Shown here one piece after another: positions 37,801 to 49,800 of a DNA stretch of 64,000 bases. The position numbers were made by a program, and so were the translations under genes. This stretch comes from Meandrina meandrites. Its lineage: Eukaryota > Cnidaria > Anthozoa > Scleractinia > Meandrinidae. Each line of letters begins with the position of its first letter. The stretch's first letter is position 1. The stretch is taken from positions 21,920,114 to 21,984,113 of the forward strand of contig OY855913.1 in assembly GCA_963693305.1 (NCBI GenBank), given 5' to 3'. A model generated the notes under the pieces. It was given only the letters and a program-made list of their open reading frames with translations. It was not told where the DNA came from and searched no databases.

Positions 37801-40800
37801 TCACACCGTTTCTTGTTATTTCGACAAAATTTGGCAGGGACTCCAAGTTGTATGAGCGCCATTTTCAAGAGATATATGATAGAAATGTAAGTTGTAAAAT
37901 ACTTCAAAGCGTCATCAGTGAGCAGTGGAAGCGTGCTGGGCCCATAACCCAGAGGTCCGAGGATCAAAACCTTGCTCTACTAACATTTTTTCGTTTTTTT
38001 TTCGGCTGTGGAATCGCTATAAATGTTGTTTGCAAAACTTTTGAATTGTAACAAAGATCCTGACGAGAGACAATTTACTTTTTCTTTTCTATGTTGAGAA
38101 ACACAGCTTTGCTATATTTTCAAGCCATGAGCTATCTTAATAAGGATTCGATTTCCTTAATTCTTATTCCCCGGTAGTAAAATTTAACATGAGCAAGGAA
38201 GGGGTTCAGTTTCACCTCGATAATACCGGTAAACTCTGGTATTATCGGTAATACCGGATAATACCGGTATGTTCTTTCAGCATAGACAAGAAAAGGTAAA
38301 TTGTTTTAAGTCAGGTTCCTTGTTGTAATTGCAAAGTCTTGCAAACAACACTTATAGCACGTCACAACCACAAAAATAATAAAAAGATGTTAGCAGATCG
38401 AGGTTTTGATCCTCGGACCTCTGGGTTATGGGCCCAGCAAACTTCCACTGCGCCACTCTGCTTGCTGCTGACGGTTTATCAACATATACTCCTAGCGAAG
38501 CTCCTTGTGAAAAATTCTTCCTGAATTCTTCGTTTGTGCCTTTGGTCGGTTATGAACTATCAAGGTAGTCGTGGCCGAGTGGTTAAGGCGATGGACTAGA
38601 AATCCATTGGGGTCTCCCCGCGCAGGTTCGAATCCTGCCAACTACGTCAAAGATAACTTTTTAGTTTTTCAATCACAACGCACAAATTTTTACACACGTG
38701 CAATAACAATTGATGAAAATGAGTATGTTCCAGTTTATTTACAGTATACAGAAAATAGTTACAACTGAATTTGTTTTGGTTTTCCGCTTGGTTTTGGCCT
38801 CATTTTGCATTTTTGTATTTTCAACCAGTAAGGAGCAAAACTGCCCTACGAAATTTTGCGCGCTTGGCCACTTATATTATTAATTTCTGGTATAATGAAA
38901 TTGAAATTGAACCCCATCCTAACTAACGTTATATTTTACTTTCTTAAAATAAAAAGAAAAAAAGTTGTCAGACACTTCTATTTTTCAAATTAAAAAAACT
39001 ACTAGCAGAGCGAGGTTTTGATCCTCGGACCTCTGGGTTATGGGCCCAGCACGCTTCCACTGCGCCACTCTGCTTGCTGCTGATGGTTAATCAACTTATA
39101 CTCCGAGTGAAGCTCGTTCAAATTGTTTCGGAAAAACTCTTCCCGAACTCCTCTTTTGCGTTTTGGCTGGCTTATATACTATCAAGGTAGTCGTGGCCGA
39201 GTGGTTAATGAAAAGATGTTAGCAGAGCGACGTTTTGATCCTGGGTCTTGAAGTATTTAACACCTTACGTTTTTATCATATCTCTCTTGAAAATGGCGCT
39301 TATACAACCTCGTGTACCTACTTATATTCGGCCAAATAGTAATTTTTTGTTGTCAATTACACATAGAAAAGAAAGGGCGAATTGTACTTTGTGCGAAAGC
39401 GAAAGTTTGATTTTCGTCCCTGATGGATACTACAGAAATAAACAGAAAAAAGTATGAAAAGGAACAAACAAAAAATAAACCATTAACTGTGGATAACATT
39501 TAACAGCTTTGTAACAGTCATGAAAAAGAAAAAAAGAATAAAAAACCAAATTATTAGCAGAGCGAGGTTTTGATCCTCGGACCTCTGGGTTATGGGCCCA
39601 GCACGCTTCCACTGCGCCACTCTGCTTGCTGCTGATAGTTTATCAACATATACTCCGAGTGAAGCTCGTTCAAATTGTTTCGGAAAAACTCTTCCCGAAC
39701 TCCTCTTTTGCGTTTTGCCTGGGTTATGTACTATCAAGGTAGTCGTGGCCGAGTGGTTAAGGCGGTGGACTCGAAATCCATTGGGGTCTCCCCGCGCAGG
39801 TTCGAATCCTGCCGACTACGTCGAAGACATTTTTTATTTTTATACTTTCAATCAAATATTTTTACACACATTAAAAAAATGATCGTTTATCTGATTGGTT
39901 TATAAAAATGGGTATGTTCAAGTTTTTTACAGTACTCAAAATAATTTTCGCTTCATTGTAGAAAGTAATTTCATGTAAATTTGTTTTTGTTTTCCTTTTG
40001 GTGTTGCCCCCTTTTCCGTTTTTGGATACTCGGCCAGTAAGGAACACAACTGCCCTACGAAATTACTACTTATTTCCCAGAAGAAAAAACAGTGTTAGTT
40101 AGGAAGGGGTTCAGTTTCACCTCAATACCAGAAATTAACAAAAGCAGTGCAACTGGCCAAGTGCGCGCAAAATTTCGTAGGGCAGTTGTTTTCTTCTCTG
40201 GTTGGAGGCGACAAATACAAAAACGCAAAAGAAGACAAAACCAAGAAGAAAACCAAATTAAATTAACATCTAATTACTTTCTATCATCATCATAAAAATA
40301 TGTGATTGAAAAGATAAAAATTATGCCTTCGACGTAGTCGGCAGGATTCGAACCTGCGCGGGGAGACCCCAATGGATTTCGAGTCCATCGCCTTAACCAC
40401 TCGGCCACGACTACCCTGATAGTATATAAGCCAGGCAAAACGGAAAAGACTTTAGCGGGAAAATTTAAATACTCGAAACTCCTTGTTTCTTTAAAGTGGC
40501 TGTTGTTTGTCAAAATGCCTGTTTGTGCAGCTCCATGTTTCTCAAACAGAGCTCCAAGAGATACAAAAAAACCTTTCACCTTTTCTTTCCTTTCAGACAG
40601 GCATTTTGACAAACAAAACCACTTCAAAGAAACAAGGAGTTTGAAGTATTTAAATTTTCCCGCTAAACTTCAGGCTGAACTCTTTGACGTCACGCATACA
40701 TTACTAGCTCCAAGATGGCGGCGTTCAGTTGTCGAATTTTGGGCTACTTTAGAGAAAGATTTCGTAGGGATTTAGCGCTCGTTGGAAGCTGAAATTTTGG

Positions 40801-43800
40801 TGAATAACATATTTTTGTATAAACTTTTTATTGGCGTAAAGAAAATAAATGGCCATTCTGGAGTGAACTTCTCCTTTAAGGCAGGATCCTTGTTATAATT
40901 CCAAGTTTTGCGAACAAAATTTATAGCACATCACAACCACAAAACAATAAAAAGATGTCAGCAGAGCGAGGTTTTGATCCTCTTCCTGAACTCCTCTTTT
41001 GCGTTTTGGCTGGCTTATATACTATCAAGGTAGTCGTGGCCGAGTGGTTAAGGCGATGGACTTGAAATCCATTGGGGTCTCCCCGCGCAGGTTCGAATCC
41101 TGCCGACTACGTTAAAGACGTAATTTTCTTCTTTTCATACACATATTCTTACACCATTAAAAATGTTTGATCATTTACCTGATTGGTTTATGAAAATGGT
41201 TTGTTTAAGTTTATTTACAGTACTTAAAATCATTTTTGATTCATTGTAGAAAGTAATTACGTGTGTTTTGGTTTTCCGTTTGGTTTTGGCCTCATTTTGC
41301 AACTGTGTCACGAAATTTTTCGCGACCTTGGCCAGTTGCACTGATTCTATTAATTTCTGGTATGACACTCTTTTTACGACTATTTTGCAGAATGCAAAAT
41401 AGGAGTTAAGTGAGCGAACGAATATTCAGTCGCTTGTTCAGACGGGCAATCCTCCTTCCTTCCTTGGGTCGTAGACTTCTGTTTGTTATTCCACTGACCA
41501 ATTTATAACTGGACTTGACGAAGTTGAAATTAAATGTCGGCAAATGTGAAACAGTGAAATAATGATGAGATATTTATCAGCTTTGTCAAGAGCATTGGGT
41601 ACGAGCATTTTCTTATTTGAATTGTTTCAAAACATTGCCTAGAAAGCATATGGCGTCGTTGTTGCGTAATGAACGCGGGCTCAAGGCAAGGGTAGGTTTT
41701 AAAATATAACGCATGCAAATACAAAAATATTGAGCAAAATAATAAATGGGAAGCACTTGTTAGCTGCTTGGGGAAAAACGTCGGAGGGAGAAAAAAGAAG
41801 TTCGTGTGTGCCCGCCCGTGTGTTGAACTCTCGCCCTCCGTGCTTTCTAATACAGTAAACCAACGCATTTAGCTAACTTAACACATAGGTCCGCAATGCG
41901 TACATGTGTCTAGAGCGTTATGTATTAGTCGGGGCAGCAATTTGAGTGTAATTTTAAGAGGTTTAAAGCAGAGATAGAAGAAAGAAAATTATGTTTAGAA
42001 CACCACCAAAGTATTTTCAGCTTTGCAGCTTATACTGCTGCTCATACATGTGTTTCATTATGCAAAATGGTCGTTGTCTCAAAGAGACTTTGATTTTTCA
42101 AGAACGCGTAAAGTTTGGCTGAGCCTGAGGATGTTCTTATTTTAGCCCATACATTTTCTAAAATCTTGGGGTAAATCTCAGCCTCAACGTTCTTGTAAAA
42201 ATGGTTCTTACAAAGCGTGTATTGAGGTGAAACGAACCCATTCCTAACTAAACGATATTTTTTACTTTCAGAAAGTAACATGAAAAAAATGGTCGCACAC
42301 TTCAAAAACTAAAAAAAATGTTAGCAGAGCGAGGTTTTGATCCAAAGTCTTGCGATCAAGCCATACCACAGCCGGAAAAAAAAAAAGAAAACATGTTAGC
42401 AGAGCGAGGTTTTGATCCTCTGCGCCACTGTGCTCGCGAGTGATGTGGTGAAACATTCTTAGAATACAATTCCTATCAACATAGCTCATGGCTTGTCTCA
42501 ATAATCTATTTATTTTAGCATAGAAAAGAAAAAGTAAGTTGTCCCAAGTCAGAATCTTTGGTATAATTCCAAAGTCTTGCGATCAAGCTATATCACAGCC
42601 GAAAAAAAATGAAAAAATGTTAGCAGAGCCGGAAAAAAAAATGAAAACATGTTTGCAGAGCGAGGTCTTGATCCTCGGACCTCTGGGTTATGGGCCCAGC
42701 ACGCTTCCACTGCGCCACTCTGCTCGCGAGTGATGTGGAGAAACATTCTTAGAATACAATTCCTATCAAGATAGCTCATGGCTTGTCTCAATAATCTATT
42801 TATTTTAGCATAGAAAAGAAAAAGTAAGTTGTCCCAAGTCAGAATCTTTGGTATAATTCCAAAGTCTTGCGATCAAGCTATATCACAGCCGAAAAGAAAA
42901 TGAAAAAATGTTAGCAGAGCCGGAAAAAAAAAATGAAAACATGTTAGCATAGCGAGGTTTTGATCCTCGGACCTCTGGGTTATGGGCCCAGCACGCTTCC
43001 ACTACGCCACTGTGCTTGTTGTTGACGGTTAAACAACATATAATGGGACCTTGCAGTGGCATTTCCACAAAGTGGCTCTTCATCCACTGTTCCGTGAGCC
43101 AATTGGACTTAAGAAGTGTTGGTTTTTGTGGAGGGAGGAAAACCGGAGAACCCGGAGAAAAACCCTCGGAGCAATTAAGGACGAGAACCCACATGACGCC
43201 GTGTTCGGGAATCGAACCCAGGCCACATTGGTGGGAGGGCGAGCGATCTCACCACTGCCCCCCTTTGGGAAAAATATTTCTGAACTTCTCTTATGTGCTT
43301 TTTCTCAATTATATCCTCTGAATGTAGTCGTGGCCGAGTGGTTAAGGCGATGGACTAGAAATCCAAATCCCGCGCAGGTTCGAATCCTGCCGACTACGTT
43401 AGATGGTTAGCTTCCCATCAAATACTTCTTTTTAATAAAACTTTTTAGTCTTCAATCATAATTTCACTTCTTACATTACAATGGAAGCCTTTGCCAGTGG
43501 ATAATAATTCAAATAATTTATAAGATGTGTTTGTGTCACGCTCTGTCGTTTCAGGTTGTTCATGTAATGTAGGTGGTTCTGTCAGCCCTTCGTGTAACGC
43601 AATCACCGGAGAATGTTCATGTTTGCCTGGAGTCGGCGGAGGCCAGTGTGACAGGTTGGTTGACTCAAACATTATGAGACCCCTTAATAGGCATAAATCG
43701 CATAAAACTAATCAGTTGGTGAAAAGATTAGTTTCTTAAGCAATAAGGCAAATTATACGCGACTCAGAATGTAACCATCGCGTAAATAAATAGGTTCGGG

Positions 43801-46800
43801 CCCCTTTATCAGTAGCCTATTCTACACGTTAGGTTAGTTGAGGAGCAACACGAAGAACGACGAGGGGGTGGGGGGGGGGGGGGGACCCTGTCCTGGGCTA
43901 TTTTCACTAGCCGTTGTTCGCGTTGTCCCCCATCTAGCCGAACACCTGGAACAAGCTATTCAGCGAAGAAAGTAAAAATTAATCCCCTGATTCTTCATCT
44001 CGAATACGCTTGCCATTGTAGCTGTTAGGATCTGTCGCCAAATTACTCACATTTTTATTATTTCGAATAAAAAAATGCGCTTTTGTTAGTTTAGGCATCT
44101 GTTTCAGGCTTCCACTCAGGAGTCACCTTGCATTCACTCAGTTTCGTCTGTTGTTTTGTCTTTTCAGGGTTATATCAGGCGACTATTACTACCCAACTCT
44201 CCATCAGTATAAAATCGAACTGGAAGGCGCCCTCACTACAGCGAACGACAAATCAGCTTACTTCAGATACGACGATAGCGAGTTTCCCGGATTTTCTTGG
44301 CGTGGTTACGCAGTTTTCTCGCAGGCTCAGGTAATTCCTCCAGTCTCCCAGAACGGTACTTCTCCTATACTAAGTCTAGAGGAATTAGTATAAATTACAT
44401 GTATAATTTCTGCAACAGCTTCACTCCCTTGACCGTCGCGAGTAACTAAACACTTGTTTTGTGTTTGTGAATTATGAGCTCTGTAACTGGTTCCAAAAGC
44501 TCACCATCTGCATGTAGTGTTCTAGCCAAATCACAGAAAGCATGCTGTGTTCGTAACCAATCAGGAGCTAAACCAAAACCAACATGACTTTCCTTACCCG
44601 CTTTTTCCCGCCCTTTGAGCTGGTTGCATGTTTTCTCGCGCTTGGCACCAGGGCCCGGTTGTTCGAAAGAGGGTTAACTCCTAACCTCGGGTTAAATCGA
44701 CTTAACCTCCGGTTAAATTTTATCCGCAGGTTAGTTCTGTTGTTCGAAGGTAAGTTAACACTAACCTCGGGGTAAACAGCGGGTTAAATTTAACCCACCT
44801 AGCTAGGTGGGTTAACTCACTATCCTCGGGTTAAATAAAGGAAAATTGAAACAATATGGCGAACTTGTTGTTTTTTAATGTCGAGCGAGGACACAGGAGG
44901 CCACGAAAATTTCGTCTCTCAAATAATTCTTTAATCGATGACTAAGAGTTGCGAGCTCGATACAGATTTGGTAGACAGTCGATTTTGTACATAACAAACC
45001 TTCTAGCTCGAGATCTTCGTAGAAGCACAGCACGAAACCACGCTCTCACACCACTTCACCAAGTACTTATCGCACTGAGATTTTTCGCCAGTGGAAGTTT
45101 TCTGCAAGTAATTGGGGACACTGTCGGCGTAGATAAGTCAACCGTGTCACGGGCTGTTTCAGATGTCGCTCGAGCGTTAGCAGCAAAGCAAGAAATGTTT
45201 ATCAAATGGCCTACGACGAATGCTGAACTTGTAGAAAACAAAAACGCTTTTTATCGTCGCGGTGGATTTCCAAGTGTCATTGGATTTTTCTTGCCTTTTT
45301 GCGTGGCGCTTCTGCCAAAACGACAATTTCGGGGGAAGCCATTTCGTTGTCAAAACAAACGAAGAGTATTATGGGATGCTATCCGCGGGTTAGCCGCGTT
45401 TAACCCGAGGTTAACTAACCTGACCACTAACCGCGCTTTGAACAACGCTCTTTTAACTTCGGGTTAACAAACCTACGGTTAAGAAATTTAACCTGGGGTT
45501 AAGGTCTAACCCAAGGTTAATTTAACCCTCTTTCGAACAACCGGGCCCAGTTGTATATATGTTCCTGCTTCGAGTAATTATCGATTGACTCATTGTAAAC
45601 TTTTGTTTTTTATTTGGTTCAGTTAGTATTACAACAATCACTAGAGATAATCCCAGGCCAGCGAACCAGGAATCGTTACAATTCTTTTTATCTTCTACAG
45701 ACTTCCATATATATAATGATTGACATTCCTCGAACAAGTAAATACGAACTGATATTCCATTACTTGCTGGCTCGATATGCCCCCGTGACGGCTTTGGTGA
45801 AGTTTATTCCTACACTAGACTCCGGTACGTTTTGTTCGCGTATACGCTGTTACAACACTCTCTTTATCTAACTGGGTCGTAAAAACCATTAATTAAGTGC
45901 ATAAATTTATACTCAAGGGCGTTAAAGCGAATTTTAGAGACTGATCGTGTAATGAAACAGTCATAACTCCCCCCCTCCCCCTCTGTCCACTCATCTGTAG
46001 GCTAACCCCTCCCCCTCGCATTTTCTTATTTACCTACTAACGCCCTCACAGGAGAGGGACTAGATGCCTCATGCTTTGTACTTCCCTTCAACTCCATACA
46101 CTATTAAACGTATTTTCAAACTTCTAATCAGTTTTTGTACTCAGTATATTGACTGATACGTTTTTAAGACCAGGATTAAGATAATCCTGTATTTAAAGAT
46201 ACCTTCGACTCATTTCTTATCAGCTCACTTCGAAAAGTGTTTTGTAGCACTTATATAAGACCCCCGGATATAAGCTCGACATCCTTCCCCCCCCCCTCCC
46301 CCCTGCCCCCTCGCCAGTTTATAAGTATTCCCAAAAGCTCCCACGAAGTTTTATAATCACAGGGGTAATAACCTGGATTTAACGTATTCTTTTGCATTAC
46401 TGATGACCTTGTAGCTTCATTCCCGTCGGGTCCTGCAACACAGCAAACGTTGGATGTTCGGTTCCGTACAACAGCCACGTGGATATTCGCCATTGCTCAG
46501 TTCCTTGTGGTGCGAGACAACTGGGGAGACACACAACAGGTTTTGCTGAGCCAGGGAAAATGGAAGTTGACAATTGATGCACCTCCTTCCGATCTGTTGT
46601 TGGTACGTCAGCCGTGTTCCTTTTACCTTAAAGTTTAATCGAATGAAACAGTAAAATTATAGTAGTGTACGATAGTGGGAAAACTTTAAAAATTTAATAA
46701 TAAACTGCAAGGTGAAAATAAATTTTTGACTATTTTTTTAAGATACCATAAGCCTGAAAGGACAAAGAGAATAGCGAAGCGCGCGAGTGACGTCATGCCT

Positions 46801-49800
46801 CAGACAAGACTCGGACAAACAAACCGGAATGGCGGGCGATTTTCCTACACCGCTTTCTCAAACAACCGAAAACTTGAAGCGAAAACTTCGCCAAGATTCC
46901 CTCCACTTCTTTCAGAATACGCTGATGTTGTCTGAACCTCTAGGAATATAAACATTTGCATTCTATTTTTAAACCTCGCGCGCTTCGCTATTGATACATT
47001 TGACTCATGACACTTGCTCGTTTGTTTGCCTGAACTTTTCTTAATCAGTGGGCTGGTGACCTTAACGAAGCTTCTTCCTTCTTTAGCCTAGGTAATACCT
47101 AACAGAATTGTCTTTAAATGAATGGAAATCGTAACATTATAGTAGTTTACATGGTGGGAAAACGTCAAAGATTTAATAATAATAATTTTGACAACAAAAG
47201 ATGATCTTGGAAAATAAACTGTTATATTTCGGTATGAGCTATACCATCATCAGACTAAGGAAATTTACATACAAGCTAGATCTTAAATACTGTGGGTTTA
47301 CTCCAGCAGAGAACTCCATCTATTCTCCTGAGTAAACCCACAGTATTTAAGATCTAGCTTGTATGTAAATTTCCTTAGTCTGATGATGGTATAGCTCATA
47401 CCGAAATATAACAGTTTATTTTCCAAGATTTAATAATAAACTGCAAGGTGAACGATTTAGGCTACTTTTTTAAAGACAACGAGAATTAGAACATTAAACC
47501 TCGCGCGCTTGGGCATTGAAACATTTGACGTATTACGCTTGCTTGTTTGTTTGCCTGAACTTTTCTTAGTCCGTGGGCTGGTGCCCTCGGCGAAGCCTCT
47601 TCATACTTTAGTTTGTACTATAAAATATGACGAACCAGTAAGGAGAAATTATATATCGAGATACATCTTACCGTTTTATAGGATTACATGGTGCTTCTAC
47701 CAGAGGAATACTACAGACCACTGAACCTCGAAATGCGAGTTTCCAGTCCTTGTGAATTGAACGGAGATCAAAAACATTGTGCTCACTTCGCCTACCCCAG
47801 CCTCAAACAAGATGGGTTTGTGACCATCCAGGCAGAGGAAATTAGTGTTGTAGGTGGCATAAGAAGAAATCGCCGAGTCACAGATATTCCCTTTCAAGGA
47901 CTTATACTCAGTGGTTCAAGGGTGAGTTGCTCTCTTATAGAAAGGTGTTCGATGTCCAGTTGTGTCAGTGTGCATGCAGCTAGGAGGTACATAAATGAAA
48001 ACCAGTTATCCAGCCCTCTGTCACCGGCTGTATTGAAAAACAACAACCTGCCTTCTCGAATTTATTGTATACACAATATAAAGAGAAGTTATAATTAATC
48101 TTTGCTGGAATAAAGTGTTAACTGCCTGTCTCTAATTTTTTTCCCTTATTTAGAACGTGATGTCTGTACGCCTACCGTCTAAAGTACAAGGCCAGTTTGT
48201 ATTGCTAGCCAGCTACTTTCACAACGCCGATGATGGAGGAATCTTGAACGTGGTTGTTAGTACTGGCGTTGAAACTTTTCAGGCACATATGAGCATTCTT
48301 TCGTGCAGGTAAGATTCAACACGCAAATTCACGATTCTTAGTTTCTTCCTCAGCTATTCTTTGTACAAGGTAAGGTAAGGTAGGTTAAGTCTGCGTTCGA
48401 GCCTAGAGGCCCATCAGGCTGGACCTTATGCTGGTTTCCGTAGCATGAAGCGACTAGGAGTATTTCTACTCCCTCCTGGATGGGATGCTAGTCCATCGCA
48501 GGGTTACCTCCAGCACTAAATTCACCGGTATCCATTTATACACCTGGGTGGAGAGAGGCACTATGAGAGTAAAGTGTCTTGCCCAAGAACTCAGCGCAGT
48601 GCCCCGGCCAGGGCTCAGACCCGGACCGCTCGATCCGCGGAGTCCAGCGCACTAACCGTTAGGCAACCGCACCCCACCCCTAGAACATTTGATCCACTAT
48701 TGTTTATTTCTTCCTATCCTTTGTCCAAGTTACCCTTTTTTGATCTTCTTTCATTATTGTTATCTTTCAGTTATGATTGCGTTAGCTTTGTTACTTAACA
48801 CTGGTAGTTACGTACAGGCCAAAAGGGGCATCTGATTGTTTCTGGTTTTCGAAATTTAGTTAGTGCCGACCACAATGAATTTACCAGGACATTTGATTGA
48901 GTTTTCACCTAATCACGTTTTGCTTTTATTCTCGATGTTTTCAGATATCGTTTTGGCTGCCGTCAAGTGGCCATAGACGAGAAGCACCAGGTTCGAGTGT
49001 TTACTGCGGATAAAAACGACGTTACCACTCTCCGTTTGACAACAACATTAACCATCGCTTTGGTAAGTTCAATTATTTATGAAGATCGATATGTTTTGTA
49101 ATGTGTTTGCATGATGTTGCAGCCTAACCCTTAGGCGTTCTCCTCCTCTCTCGGGCGAGCGCGAGGTTCACGTAAGGGCCTGGGAAGGGGTTGGCGTGTC
49201 GGCCGAAGAACGGCGTTCCCGCTCAGTGGCATTCGGTGACGTTACGAAATTTCGCGCCAAATCGATAAAACGGGAAGGGAACGCTTTGTGCGTAACGCTA
49301 ATACGAGCCTTACCGACCTGACAAAAATAAGAGCAGTTATATTGACCCTTTCATTCCCAATCGTGACCACTATTTTAAAGTGATCATTTTAACCGCATGG
49401 GGTAACATTGAATCTCTTCTTTTCATCAGTCAGGTAGAAATCAGTCTTGTACTCAGATCTCCAACGGACACTTTTCGGCGCCTTGCATATTAGAATCTGG
49501 GTACAAGAGTTTCAGGTGGTCCTCTTTGCGAAACAGCATTCTCGTCCTAAGAGCCGCCTGTCTCTCTCAGTCGGCGAGGCCTTGGTACGAGAAACCGGTG
49601 GCTCTAAGTACTCAGGATTTGATTGGCTAGGTTTTAACAAAGGGATTTTGAAATCTAGCCAATCAAATAAACCGTTCTAAACACTTTTATTGGTGATTTT
49701 AAATTCGAAACCATTCAACGACAGAAGCTATGAATTTCAGGTATTATAGAAGATAAATAGATTAACAATTTGTCCAAGCCTCAGGTCTGTGCGGTGTACC

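Larger units (their letters stand above)
40877..42419. repeat. Segmental duplicate A2
   Basis: Second copy of the 32852-34373 segment. It contains an extra ~20-bp stretch near 41810 and lacks small pieces of the other. Confidence 0.88.
44505..45620. mobile_element. Interspersed repeat copy 2, interrupted
   Basis: 44505-44648 and 45551-45620 together continue the repeat seen at 26520; the gap is the Harbinger element. This confirms the element borders. Confidence 0.65.

Noticed and set aside
26900..43400. Regularly spaced repeats considered as a CRISPR-like array
   Set aside because: The repeated units are complete tRNA genes and their flanks in a eukaryotic intron; spacer lengths vary and nothing Cas-like is present.
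44949..45467. A functional Harbinger/HARBI1-like gene
   Set aside because: The frame loses similarity after about 115 codons, runs into the terminal repeat and lacks the DDE catalytic region.
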